Assembly: GCF_964355755.1 (NCBI RefSeq)
Contig: NC_092675.1
Coordinates: 7,846,312 to 7,910,311, forward strand
Direction: 5' to 3'
DNA length: 64,000 nucleotides
Source of the DNA: Antedon mediterranea
Taxonomy: Eukaryota > Echinodermata > Crinoidea > Comatulida > Antedonidae
Part shown: one piece after another, positions 12,001-23,400 of the stretch
Numbering within the stretch: position 1 is the first letter of the stretch
Layout: each line of letters begins with the position of its first letter
The notes under the pieces: generated by a model
Databases searched by the model: none
Told to the model about the DNA's origin: nothing
Seen by the model: only the letters and a program-made list of their open reading frames with translations
Position numbers and translations under genes: made by a program

Positions 12001-13663
12001 ATGATAATAAGCAATGATAATGATAATAAGCAATGATAATGATAAAAAGTAATAATAATGATAACAAGCAATGATAATGATAATAAGCAATGATAATGAT
12101 AATAAGCAATGATAATGATAACAAGCAATGATAATGATAATAAGCAATGATAATGATAATAAGTAATGATAATGATAATAAGCAATGATAATGATAATAA
12201 GTAATGATAATGATAATAAGCAATGATAATGATAACAAGCAATAATAATGATAATAAGCAATGATAATGATAATAAGTAATGGTAATGATAATAAGCAAT
12301 GATAATGATAATAAGTAATGATAATGATAATAAGCAATGATAATGATAATAAGTAATGATAATGATAATAAGCAATGATAATGATAACAAGCAATGATAA
12401 TGATAATAAGCAATGATAATGATAATAAGTAATGATAATGATAATAAGCAATGATAATGATAATAAGTAATGATAATGATAATAAGCAATAATGATAATA
12501 AGCAATGATAATGATAACAAGCAATGATAATGATAATAAGCAATGATAATAAGCAATGATAATGATAATAAGCAATGATAATAAGCAATGATAATGATAA
12601 TAAGCAATGATAATAAGCAATGATAATGATAATAAGCAATGATAATGATAATAAGCAATGATAATAAGCAATGATAATGTTAACAAGCAATGATAATAAG
12701 CAATGATAATGATAACAAGCAATGATAATGATAATAAGCAATGATAATAAGCAATGATAATGATAATAAGCAATGATAATAAGCAATGATAATGATAATA
12801 AGCAATGATAATAAGCAATGATAATGATAATAAGCAATGATAATGATAATAAGCAATGATAATAAGCAATAATGATAATAAGCAATGATAATAAGCAATG
12901 ATAATGATAATAAGCAATGATAATGATAATAAGCAATGATAACACTCAATTTAATATATTACAAATATTCAATAAGTCGCATTCACATTTATTTCGAGAA
13001 AAATATAAGCAATTTACAATTTAGATACAAAAAGTCAAACTAAAATAAAGCTCTGTCTACACTATCAAACTTTATGTGACAAAAAATGTGATGTGCCCAT
13101 ATATGGACATGATAATGTCTTATCACTACCATATTTGGGTATATCACTGCCATATTTAGGCACATCACACTTTTTTTTTGTCAAAATAGTTTGATAGTGT
13201 AGACAGAGCTTAAGACCTGTTCCAGGGATCAAAGTAGACAAAATATGTATTTTTACTGTTTATCACAAATACGAAAGTGTAATTATTTTAATGTATTTCA
13301 GAGTATTCTGATTATACTTACCCTGATGATGATGACGATAACAAGAAAGTAGGTCTCATAGTTGGATTAGTAAGTGGAAGCATTTTAGTTATAGTGTTTG
13401 TTGTTCTTCTATCTGTATACCGTTGCCCCAGAAAGAATCGTACAGATCAACCAGTAGTAGCTTACAGTGCGAATCAAGTGAATTTGATTCCTGTAGTTCA
13501 GATTGGACCTCCTGGATCACATATGCCTATCATTCAACCATTCAGTCAGGCACCAGGAGCAGTAGCTGGAGCACAGGCAATGATGGTTCAGGACTCTAAT
13601 GAAAAAGTTCCCCTTGATGGTAGTGGTGTGCAGCCTGATGAGCCACCTCCTTACAATGCGTAA
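3052..13663 (+). CDS. three-SRCR, EGF-like, single-pass membrane receptor
   Basis: Six exons, all joined in phase 1: 3052-3115, 4839-5168, 6855-7175, 8436-8765, 11243-11356 and 13302-13663, giving 506 residues. Exon 1 encodes a signal peptide (MFWILSLVFVAINCYG). Exons 2-4 each encode one SRCR domain (about residues 22-131, 132-238, 239-348). Domains 2 and 3 carry six cysteines each; domain 1 has lost the early cysteine (WWLIAS where WGTxC is usual). Exon 5 is an EGF-like module with six cysteines (CRKKCLNGHCRYGDDCICYG...C). Exon 6 holds an acidic stalk, a hydrophobic helix (about 403-426), a basic stop-transfer RCPRKNR and a proline-rich tail ending DEPPPYNA, a PPxY motif of the type bound by WW domains of Nedd4-like ligases. 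SRCR proteins act in adhesion and pattern recognition; the ligand here is unknown. Stop TAA at 13661-13663. Confidence 0.88.
3128..3290. repeat. AGGCCTAG-rich low-complexity patch
   Basis: Overlapping TAGGCCTAG, CTAGGC and GCCTAGC words dominate this patch in intron 1 of the SRCR receptor. Similar patches occur near 6175-6215, 8997-9055, 14050-14095, 30600-30710 and 31190-31280. The core AGGCCT is palindromic. I see no fixed unit length, so it is not a proper tandem array. Confidence 0.6.
3552..3783 (-). pseudogene. non-LTR retrotransposon (LINE) reverse-transcriptase 3' fragment
   Basis: Read on the minus strand, the frame gives ...RQTDPLVYDFIPANKDCYRH, then SLYPKTIPEWNNLPF and a short tail ending HYLK and stop at 3552-3554. 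The pattern of a basic/aromatic run followed by PxTIPEWNxLP and a FFKSEL helix is typical of the extreme C-terminus of non-LTR retrotransposon polymerases. Only this 3' end is present, as in a 5'-truncated insertion. It lies in intron 1 of the SRCR receptor, opposite in orientation. Confidence 0.7.
5765..6397. mobile_element. TTAA-flanked MITE, family A, full copy 1
   Basis: Ends are TTAA-AGACACC...GGTGTCT-TTAA (TTAA at 5765-5768 and 6394-6397), with inverted termini AGACACC(T)TTCC / GGGAAGGTGTCT. The interior contains an ATAGCGGCCCGCTATAA palindrome and CGCGCGGATTGAT, and matches 13868-14482 in inverted orientation. TTAA duplications are the hallmark of piggyBac-type insertion. No transposase is encoded. 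It lies in intron 2 of the SRCR receptor. Confidence 0.8.
7319..7850. mobile_element. TTAA-flanked MITE, family B, copy 1
   Basis: Termini are TTAA-AGATGTATTGTCCC...GGGACAATACATCT-TTAA, with TTAA at 7319-7322 and 7847-7850. The 14-base inverted repeat is perfect. The interior is AT-rich and non-coding. It lies in intron 3 of the SRCR receptor. The same ends occur at 14524-14850 and, slightly diverged, at 58090-58407. Confidence 0.8.
9325..9445. repeat. dispersed repeat shared with 38728-38862
   Basis: The segment from a T-run with TTTCGTACG through CCATGTGACCCACATTCGTC to GGTGTTATATAAAAC is repeated almost unchanged near 38728-38862. It contains a TTTATATAGG stretch. It is probably one end of a transposon family whose other end I cannot place here. 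Confidence 0.6.
9506..11175 (+). mobile_element. Helitron-like non-autonomous element, dispersed copy
   Basis: Starts TCTATATATAAATTTACG and ends in a hairpin (GATGGTACGC / GCGTGCCATC) finishing in CTAG at 11172-11175. The left flanking base is A (9505) and the right is T (11176), exactly the A|TC...CTRR|T arrangement of Helitrons, with no target duplication. No Rep/helicase is encoded in its 1,670 bp. A subterminal hairpin with TGCGAGGAGGCTTCGCA lies near 9780. The right two-thirds matches part of 48010-49504 closely. Caveat: the hairpin abuts CTAG directly, whereas classical Helitrons have a spacer of roughly ten bases. It sits in the SRCR receptor intron before the EGF exon. Confidence 0.7.
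11493..12942. repeat. 1.45-kb minisatellite, 19-bp unit with 13-bp variant
   Basis: The unit is AAGCAATGATAATGATAAT (19 bp); a shorter 13-bp form lacks one GATAAT hexamer. Single-base variants (AAC for AAT, AGTAATG for AGCAATG) are scattered, and 19- and 13-bp units alternate more regularly toward the right end. Because the unit avoids stops in the opposite strand, long open frames appear there, but they encode only a repeating L/I/S/Y/H/C peptide and are not genes. The array lies in the intron between the EGF and transmembrane exons of the SRCR receptor. Confidence 0.95.
13048..13211. mobile_element. MITE family C (AAGCTCTGTCTACACTATC ends), copy 1
   Basis: About 164 bp with long inverted termini AAGCTCTGTCTACACTATCAA / TTGATAGTGTAGACAGAGCTT. 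The interior carries inverted motifs with ATATGGACATGATAATGTC and CCATATTTGGG. It lies in the last intron of the SRCR receptor. Other copies begin at 17817, 21642, 26616, 28393, 32318, 39747 and 56482. Confidence 0.85.
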
Positions 13664-13867
13664 CCTACTAGTATTTTATCGCTTACAATTCTCGTATTTT
13701 GCAATACATGCGCCAGCCAATGTCAATATATATCGCTTCAGGCTTATTTTTCTATAGCAGCATAGCCGTCTTTTTTTTCGTTTATTTATACTGTAGTAGT
13801 TTATACATGGGTCAAAATCTCTGAGCTGGTATTATTCGTTTTAATATTAAATATATTTAATAGTTAC

Positions 13868-14482
13868 TTAAAGACCCCTTCCCTGCAATTTTGGACGTTT
13901 TTTGGAAAATAATACATATATATCACTTTAAAAACATTAAACCATGTCATTTCTTGTCTTAAATGTACGTTTTATGGTAAATTATGATAAAAAGTGAGAA
14001 ACAATGCACTACCTAAGTAGCTCGCGGCGATCGACCTCTCGTGGACGGTCTTAGGCCTAGCCTAGCTAGGCTTAGTTTTGTAGGCCTAGCTGGTAAACAT
14101 CGGTAACGTACGAACATCGTACGCGAGCTATATACCTGCTGCATTAATTTTCTTTCTATTTTTGCCAGACTCCGTTGATACAAATTGGGGAAAACCCGGT
14201 ATTTTCGCTGAAAAGTTAGGAGTCTTTCATTTGTTTTGGCCTCACGATCGATCGAAAAGTGGGCGAATTACAGGTGAAAAACAAAAATATCAATCCGCGC
14301 GCAATGCATTTTGGGATTTATAGCGGGCCGCTATAATTATTAGAATCGACTTATTTTTCACATTTTTAACCGTTTAAAGACGAAAAAAGTTATCGCAATA
14401 GGACCATATAGTATTATTTTTACATTAAATATAGTTTGTGATCTTAAATTAGATTTAAAAAACGTAGGGAATGGGGCTTTAA
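13868..14482. mobile_element. TTAA-flanked MITE, family A, full copy 2
   Basis: TTAA (13868-13871) is followed by AGACCCCTTCCCT; the right end reads GGGAATGGGGCT then TTAA (14479-14482). The interior has TAGCGGGCCGCTATAA and CCGCGCGCAATGCATTTTGG. It is the inverted counterpart of 5765-6397. It lies about 200 bp downstream of the SRCR receptor stop codon, possibly within its 3' UTR. Confidence 0.8.
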
Positions 14483-14523
14483 TTGAATGTTCTTTTAATC
14501 TAAGGAATGGAGCGAATGGAGAT

Positions 14524-14850
14524 TTAAAGATGTATTGTCCCCCTGGAAAAAAAATTGTTGTTGTTGAATATGCAATTTTAATGTTACTTTATAGTTATTC
14601 ACTTTACAAAAAATTGGATTGAAAAAATAAACATTTACCTTAAAAAAATAAAATTTAAAGCAAAAAAATATTCAAATTTTTGGTTAAATTTAACCATTTA
14701 TTTTGTTTTTTTTTTAAATGTGAAAACATCATTTGTTTGCATTTTTTTCTACAAAAGTGCTGAACTTTATTAAAACTACAAAATAACATATTCAAAGTCT
14801 GATTTTATTGATCTTCATTTTTTATGTTTTTGGGGACAATACATCTTTAA
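14524..14850. mobile_element. TTAA-flanked MITE, family B, copy 2
   Basis: TTAA-AGATGTATTGTCCCC...GGGGACAATACATCT-TTAA, perfect 15-base inverted ends, 327 bp. It starts only 41 bp after the family A copy at 13868-14482. The interior is AT-rich. Confidence 0.8.
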
Positions 14851-16799
14851 GAGAGAACAAAATGTAAATATATTTGCTTATGTTATTTTGTAAAATGATT
14901 TTAGCAAAATTAATGACTTTAACAAATCAATAAAACGTAGAGTATTTTTCTGGAATCATTTTTGAGGCATGATCATGTGCCATTTACATCCCACTAGAAC
15001 TTAACCACATCAAGATACAAAGACACCAAAAGCACACACCAGTGCAATTTGTAGCACACCTGAAATTTTCAAAAGACAAGGCTTATAAAGCTTAATTTGG
15101 GAAGCCTTTATTAATTCCCTGGTTTCATCACTAGTAATAAACTAGTAATCTAATTTGTTTTATAGTCTCAGACTTTCTTTGTATATTATATAAATTTTAA
15201 CTGATTAATTAAAACATTCCAATTTTAATTTAGTTCTTATTTTAATAATACTATTATTATTACAATGGTAGTAAATAATAATTATAACAATGTTAGTGTT
15301 TTCTTTTGTATAGCAAAGATAACAACTAAATATTTACACTGTAACGAACTCCTCTCACGTATGTTTCCGAGCGGTTGAAAATACTTTAGGAACTCCCTTG
15401 TGACATAAAAGTATACACACAAAATCCACAAAGTTGTAAAATAACTCAAATCAAAGCTTTAATTTCAATCAACTTCAACTTTCAACAATCCAGTAAGCAC
15501 TTTAAACAACAGCTTCACATTAACTTTACAATAATATCCAACCTCTAATCCAACAACCTTCTTCAAAATAAATGCTTCAATAAAAAATCCTTCTCCCTCT
15601 TACAATTGTCATACTTCCCCTTATATACAATATGTTCATAACCTTCTAGATCATTCCTTTTTATACTTCTTCTTATTCTAGTGATTACAGTTTCTATTAA
15701 TAGCATACTGGAATGTTCTTGATTGTTCTTATTAATTATACATGGTTTCTTAAATCAAAACATCTTATTCTAGAATGTTCATGTAAATACTATTACTCTA
15801 TATGTTAGGGAATGGTAATTTATTACAATACACATTATTTTATATAGTTGTTTTCGTTGAATGCATATTTAAGATTTATATACAAGATTTTTTCTAGTGA
15901 AGGAAGGACATAATAAGGAACACAAGGTGAACAAAAGAGGGAGCCCCTTAAAAAAGGGTTGCTATGTACAGTATGTGTATTGTTTAAAATTCCAGAAATG
16001 TTTGGTGACTTGCCATTTACTAAGATAATTCAATAGTTATTAAGTTAAAAATTATTAAGGTTTTTATAGTGCTCATATTAATGTTTAGTATACAGTTTTT
16101 AGTATTTTGTGAATGATGAAACTGCAGGGTACTGACTATTTTGGGGCAATTACGATATAGTCAACTTTCTCAAAACTGCACACCCCTTGTGTTGGCCCTT
16201 TCAGAATGGTATTTTAAACAATAAGAAAGAACCATTCTGATTTCAATGTTGGCTACATATTAAGATTTTAAAGAGGTTGAAGCCAACATTTGTACATATC
16301 TTGTTAAAGTTACTTACCTTTTCTTAACTTGTAATCTTTAACCCGAGTTTTACATACAGATTATGATCAATCAAATTATAACGTAATCATGTCTTGTTCT
16401 ATTGGATGATCCTAACAGTGTGGAACCTCTACAGTATTTCACACAGATTATATTACTGTATATTATTTTACTATATTCTTTATATAATATTTATATATTT
16501 AACCACATTCTGTGTGCATTATTATAATTTATAAAGCTTTATGTTATTGTATATTAAAACTTTAAATACAACGAATACAACGTTGTTGGTTTATTTTAAA
16601 ATTTTGTTTGTATTTTTTATTATTTCGTTTTTTAACATTACAAATATTGAGAGCATAATAATGAAGAAATAATGTCTTCAGACTCAGTAAAACCAATAAA
16701 AAATGAAAATATTTTATTGATAAGGGCACTAGAAGGCACCTCTAATGTAAAAATAACTCGAACTGTATATTTTAACTATGGCTCTTAGCAAATTTGTAT
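14851..16799. other. intergenic between SRCR receptor and ERCC4, no gene seen
   Basis: AT-rich, with no convincing exon on either strand. The sub-segment about 15340-15960 differs in texture (C/T-rich, starting near TGTAACGAACTCC and containing CCCTTATATACAA), which could be a decayed transposon or solo LTR, but I cannot define its ends. Confidence 0.4.
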
Positions 16800-17242
16800 A
16801 AGGCCAATTTACACAGATGAGCGGTAACGGTAATAAAAAGTATAGAATCTATCTTGGAGCCTGTTCGGACAGAACACATTTACACGTGCAATGGTTGCGT
16901 GTGGTGTACATTTTGAGATAAACTTGCTGTTTACAAGAATCCACCTCATGAGGTGGATTTTTTAATTACACCTTAAACCGCAAGCTGGTTAACCGCAAGA
17001 TAAGGAGCAATTTGTGTAAAGAGATGCATGCTGCTGGGTGTTTTTTGTTAGTTTACTTGTGTAAATTGTAAAGTTACACATGTCACTGATTTTACGTCCA
17101 AACACAGCCTATTTCCTTATGACCATTTACACACAACGTGGAGCGGACAGGCAGTTTAGCTTAGTATAGATACTCTATGTGGGACAGGATACACGTTTTT
17201 TTTGCGCTTACCGTTACCGCTTGTCTATTATAAATTGGCCTT
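16800..17242. mobile_element. MITE family F (AAGGCCAATTTA ends), copy 1
   Basis: Inverted ends AAGGCCAATTTACACAGATG and CTATTATAAATTGGCCTT, each followed inward by GCGGTAACGGTAA or its complement. The interior repeats TTTACACACAACG and TGGGACAGGATAC-type words. Length about 443 bp. Related sequence is at 51109-51370. It lies just downstream of the ERCC4 stop. Confidence 0.7.
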
Positions 17243-17484
17243 AAAGCTATTTCTTGGGATTAACCAATGTATTGATACAATAAAGATCAAGAAACGAATT
17301 GTTGATAATTTTTCCAAAAATCTATTTTTTCTACATACAATAGTTTATATATATGATACAAATGATCTTCTTAACAAACCCCCCACCCCCATTTATCCAA
17401 TGCTGGATTCGCACCTGAGCAAATGTCATCATCCATTAACAACAAGAGGAAGGAATATGAAATATCTCATAAAATGTCAAATTA

Positions 17485-20400
17485 CTACTTCTTCACAATT
17501 GATTTTGCATTTTTACGACAAGGAAAGGAAGCAGTTTTTTTAGAAGCTGTTGTTGCAGCTTCTGTCTGCGTCGTATGTAGAAATTTGTGTAGTAGATTTG
17601 CATGCAGGCTACTCCCAAGCAACTCTTCCAATTGGTCAATTGATAGAGAACTTAATTCTGATAAATCTTTAACCTTCTTCAGTAAAGCCCTGAAATAAAA
17701 ATGAATTATAAATAATTAAAAATTATAATTTATCATGGATTAAAATGAAATTTTATAATAATAATCTTGATAATTATGTTAATTATATATCATTACAGCC
17801 TTTAATCATCAATGTAAAGCTCTGTCTACACTATTAAGCTAGTTTGACAAAAAAAAGTGCGATGTGTCAAAATATGTTAGTGATTTGCCCAAATATGGTA
17901 GTGATATAACATCATCATGTCCATATATGGGCACATCACATTTTTTGGTCAAATAAAGTTTGATAGTGTAGACAGAGCTTAAGCCTAAAAAGTTGATTCA
18001 ACATTTATTCAACTCTGCAGCCAGTTAATATCTATAGGCCTACATACCAGCAATTCTTTGTGTTAATTCCAGGCATCTTAAGTAACATATCATAGGGTGT
18101 ATGATTATATACATCGATTGAGTCAGTTTTGTCAGTTGTTGTGATCGCCAGTGCACTCTCTACATCAGGCTGCATTCGGTTAGCCTATGAAACAAACATT
18201 GAAACATTACTTTTAATAAACAATACATCTGTAAACTGAACCACAGATATAACTGTAACTGAGTGTTTTATTGGTACAAGTCATGTAGGCACATTACAAA
18301 TGAAATAAACACTGACATTATTTACGCTGAAAATGAAACTCAGTTGATGCTTTAATTTTTCTCTTCCACAAAATTTGTTAACCTTAACAAATAGGCGTAT
18401 TTGGGGCTAGCTACTGCAGGTTCCCATGTCTATGTGATTACTATCTGGTGATGAAAGTTTACCAAAATCCTGTACCAAATTAGTGGTGGTTCTGACAAAA
18501 ACCATATAATGTAGTTCCCACACACATGTTTCAGTATGTAAAACCTATTTGCCACCAATTATCATACAAAGGAACAAAATGGATACCTTAAGCTCTGCAA
18601 ATAATTCTGCAGTACCGTGTGGACTTGGGCACCATAAGATTCGTAGACCGGGAAAATGTAGAGTCAGAAGAGCCAGTTTAGAAGAGATGTTTTGATATGA
18701 TACTTCTGATGTCATTGTGGTTCTTGTCTAAAAACAAATATAAAAATGTTCAACTACAACAATAATAAACATTTTATTTTTACAATCGTTTGATAGGAAG
18801 GCTAGGCTATTCTATTTTTATGGCTGCGGAGTAGAACAGTGATAGACTATGCATTATAAAAATATGTTATGTGTAATAGACCCATTGGATAGAACTTTTA
18901 CTGAGCAATAGAACTAACATTGAATGGCAAACGATATAAAATTAACCAATCAAATGGCTTAATTTTAACATATACTGTATTCTTTGAAAAAAATTATGGC
19001 GTATAGTTAAAAACGTCTTCCAAGTCCTGACGAAGCGAGTTTAGTTCTAGATGGCCAGAAATATTACTCTCGCCCGTAAAATTCATGATAAATGGCACCT
19101 TTAGTTGGCCGGAAATGACACTCCCATAGCATGCTAGGAATCAGCAAAAACGATCATATTTTGCTTTTAATGTGAATGTCAGGAGGAAGTCTGCAAGATG
19201 CGAGAGAGTTGGTAACTATGTGCATTAAACCATTGATATTAACGTACCTGTAGACTAAATGACTTGTTTGCATCAAATTCGACCAGCAAAACAGGTGTAG
19301 TGTAATACCTTGTCATTGCGACCACCTGGTTATAAAGTCTACCACTTTTCAACGATCCAATCAAATCACTCACGCTTTTACGTTCAACACAGATGTCAGG
19401 GGTCAATATGTAATCCCCAACTTCTATAGTAACAGGAACAATGTCAATTCCTTTCTTGTACAAAATCGATGGCAGCTCACTTCGAAATTCTCTCATATCA
19501 ACTATCACCTAAAACATTGTTATTCACAAACTATAGTTGATTTAATTAATTAAACAATTTAGGGCTCTGAAAGTCTAAGATAATAAAATATATTGAATCA
19601 TATTTGTAAATTGATATTTTAACTTTTGTATGAATACAAATTTAGAAATTTCTACCAAAGTGTATACAGTATATTCAGTATACAATGGAATCAAATTTGT
19701 GCTTTATACAAGTACTAGATGTTGTACATACTACACAATAACTTTCATCTTTCCTTTATGTTGAAATACCAGTAGACAGAACACATTTGTACACAATGGC
19801 AGGAACTGACATGGACCAGTACATCAGGGTAACCCTATTCTTTCAAATAATACACAGGGTTTTTTAAAAATGCATATGAGCCAGATGTGTACACTAGACC
19901 ACTAAAACTATAGAGGTTTGAACATGTGCGTGATGCTATGGTTATGGTTTGCGGAGGCTCTACTTTAACAGCTAGGCTACTCAACATACAATATGTATGG
20001 ATGTAATACCTTCTGCTGTACATGCATAGCTTGATCTCCTTTCCTAGTATTACTCTTATCTATTGGTTGTGTACGTTCCAATTGAGGGGCTACTTCTCCT
20101 TTTCCATCAACCTCTTCTGGAATAACCATTGTCTGTAGAATTAAAGTAAGCAAGTTGAAAATGAATTGCACTATTTCAATGTTGTGCTCTTAAAATCTCT
20201 TAAAAATACTAGTAGCAAACTTTCGGAAAGAAAGGTTTTTCTAAACTTGGCCAGTGAGTGTAGGCCAGTGAGTGTAGACCAGTTGACTAACTTCAGCTAT
20301 CTGCAGAAAACTAGTTTGTTCCCTGAGCAATTCAAATAGGCAACATTGGGACCAGTTGGATGGGAGACCATCTGGGAATATCAGGTGTTGTATGGGGCTG

Positions 20401-23400
20401 GGGCCCTGCATCTAGTATCTGCTTCAGACGTATTGGCTTATCCCTCTCCTCTGGTTAAGGTGGGCACTGGATGAGCGAAGCCCTTGATCAATGAGAGGAC
20501 CAACCAAGGGGCTTTAAACAATCCTGGCTTAGTTTCATTCATTATTCAGATTAACAGCGAAAATATAAATACAAAAAAATACATATACATACATAAACTG
20601 AAATGTTTTGTATGTAAATATAGTGCACAATAAGACACAAATTGTTTGAGAAACAAGCATTATAGTATACTGTGTTAAACATACAACAACAAAACAACCA
20701 CTATAACAAAAAGTAACAACATGGAACTTACTGCTTTTTCTCGTATCAATTGTTCAAATGAATTCTTCTCCTTTTGGAGGGTTGTTAAGTAGCGTTGCTC
20801 TTCAGTTGATCCTTCGTACATTAGAAAGTAAACACGAAGTGGTAGATTCCCTCGCGTAGCTTTATATATCTTGAAAAAGGAATACAAATTATATATTTTT
20901 CAAAGTGGATCGAGAAATTTGTTATGGGGGGGGGGGGGGAGGGGAAGGAGAGAAGGAGAGAAAGGATAGCTGTATTTATAAACGATAAACAATTAAATAA
21001 AGTGTAAAAGGTAGCAGTGAGGGCATATGCAGATGATTATTATTACCTCTGCCAAATTCAAATTTTGGTTTATATATTTAGTTAGCAGGATTAATCAAAA
21101 AGTTATTGCCCGAATTTCACAAGATTTTAAAGGATGGTTTCATAGCTGTATGGGAACATGTAATTACATTTTATGCCTAGGAGGAGGCTTGCGCTCTCTG
21201 AGTGGCCTTCTTGTGAAATAAATTAAAATTGAATTATAAATCTGACGCTGTTTATTAACAATTCTGTCCTAAAAATCAGAAATCTGTCATCAACTACACT
21301 AGACCTTACATATTCCTTGGACTGTTATTTAGTTTTTTAATTACTTAACAACAAGCAATAATATACTCACTTCTAGTTGACGAACAAACTGAATCTCTGC
21401 ATCATATAAAATGACGTACGTTGGCTGAACTTCTTTTAATGTTCTTGTTAAATTATGTGGATCTCTGTGATTTAAAAAATGTAAAAAAAAACAATTGAAC
21501 GATCAAGATTTACTCATTTTATTTTAAATTAATGTGAACTATATGTTTTTCAGAGGATTATTGATTTTGAAAGTGGGCTCTCTAGAATTTATGGAAAAAC
21601 ATGTTTTGGTAAAAATAAACAAATATCTCTTTCTCTCTCTAAAGCTCTGTCTACACTATCAAACTTTATGTGACAACAAATGTGATGCACCCATATATGA
21701 ACATGATGATGTCATATCACTACCATATTTGGGTATACAGTATTACTATCATATTTGGGTGCATCATACTTTTTTTGTCAAACTAGTTTTTGACTACAAA
21801 ATAGAATTCATATTACTGAGTAAACAAAATAAAACAAACAAACGAAATACGTAATACTTACTCATTGCCATGAAGTGGATGGATGACAGTAGAGGGCGCT
21901 GTTACAATACCATAATATGCATCAAATGATGTCACTTGGACATCTGAAGATGCCTGGTCATTACCAGCATCAGGAATGCGTATTAAACTTCCTACCATCT
22001 GGGTCAATGTCTGCTCATCTTTGCCTCTTTCTGTTGGTTTTGATTTTGCAGTTCTTTTTCTTTTATTACCCTGGAAATAGAAGATGCACAAAGGGGGCAT
22101 ATTTAGATATTTGTTGATCTTCAGGAAAGTGCTGTGTAATGTCACAATTTCAATTTCGCAGAATGTTAATTTGTATATATAAATATGTGTTGATGGATTC
22201 AAACATGTACTACAAATGGAGAGAGGCATTATATACCAATATATAACAGTTTTGGTCCTCTCTCCTTCATTTTTGTTGTTGTTGTAATGTATTATACCAT
22301 ATGGACAATTGTCTGAAATAAAAGTTGAATTAAATTGAATAAAATGAGAATTATAGATAAATATCCTCCTTTTCTGCCTTTAACTCTCATTATAGTATAT
22401 AGCCTATGAAAGAATGTGATTGGATGAAATGGCTATGACTACATACATTATATTGCCCTATTGGGAAATGAAAAACGTTATATTGCCCTATTGGGAAATG
22501 AAAAAGGTTATATTGACAGGCGGTCTGATGTCACTAGAATAGAGTGTCATGTATGTGTCAATTAGTTAAACATCATTATATTCACTCTAATACAACATTT
22601 TCACCATTTCATTGGACTGTCCTATTTAACTTCGTTCCACATCATTACAGTCATTCAGCTCATAAAAATAGTTTTACTATTCAACTCATAAACATTAATT
22701 CATTGAAAATTGAATACTTACAGCAGCGTCATCTTTATCCTTGTCAGAAGTTTTAGACTGGAAATATTTATCAAATAACTTCAACAATACTGGCTTAGCA
22801 CCATTACAAAGAAAATCTTTTAGTTGTGAGCAAGTTCGGTCATCAGATGCACAGATCAAAACACGATTTGATTGACCTGAAATTTGGGCGAGTTTATTAA
22901 TGTAAAAACATAATAATAATATGTGTACTACTAATATATGTGTAATACTACTAATAATATATGCATTCATTGACCTAAAAATGTAATACAAAAATAACTA
23001 CTGTAAACATAAGTATAAAATAAATTTTATACAGATGTATGAAATGTAAAAATATCTTATTTGTAATATACATATGTATCTTAACCTGCTAATATTTGAT
23101 ATGTGTGTTTAAATAAAATGTGCATATTTGTGTGATTGTCTATTCACCTGTAGATTTACTGTCTTCCTTAATCTCATTCAAGGTATCTAATAATAACTGC
23201 CACTTCGGACATGGTTCAAGCTCGAGATCTAGAAGAAAACACAACAGGATACTGGCTAGTTCTGAATAGGGATCTAACATTTTCTCCAGTTGTCGTAATC
23301 ATTAATCATACTTAATCAACCCTTAAAATAAATATCTGAAAAATATCTTAAAAAAAGTTAATTCCATTCTATAAAAGACTGTTCGGCCAAGTTTCTGCAG

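Noticed and set aside
11416-12949. Four long minus-strand open frames of up to 509 codons
   Set aside because: They are read-through of the minisatellite; the peptide is a 19-residue L/I/S/Y/H/C repeat with no domain, and all three frames are equally open.
15340-15960. Possible solo LTR starting TGTAACG
   Set aside because: No matching CA end with a target duplication and no second copy in the window could be identified.
20357-20393. Possible 5S rRNA gene
   Set aside because: Only the 3' half of 5S is recognisable and the downstream sequence is not a terminator T-run.
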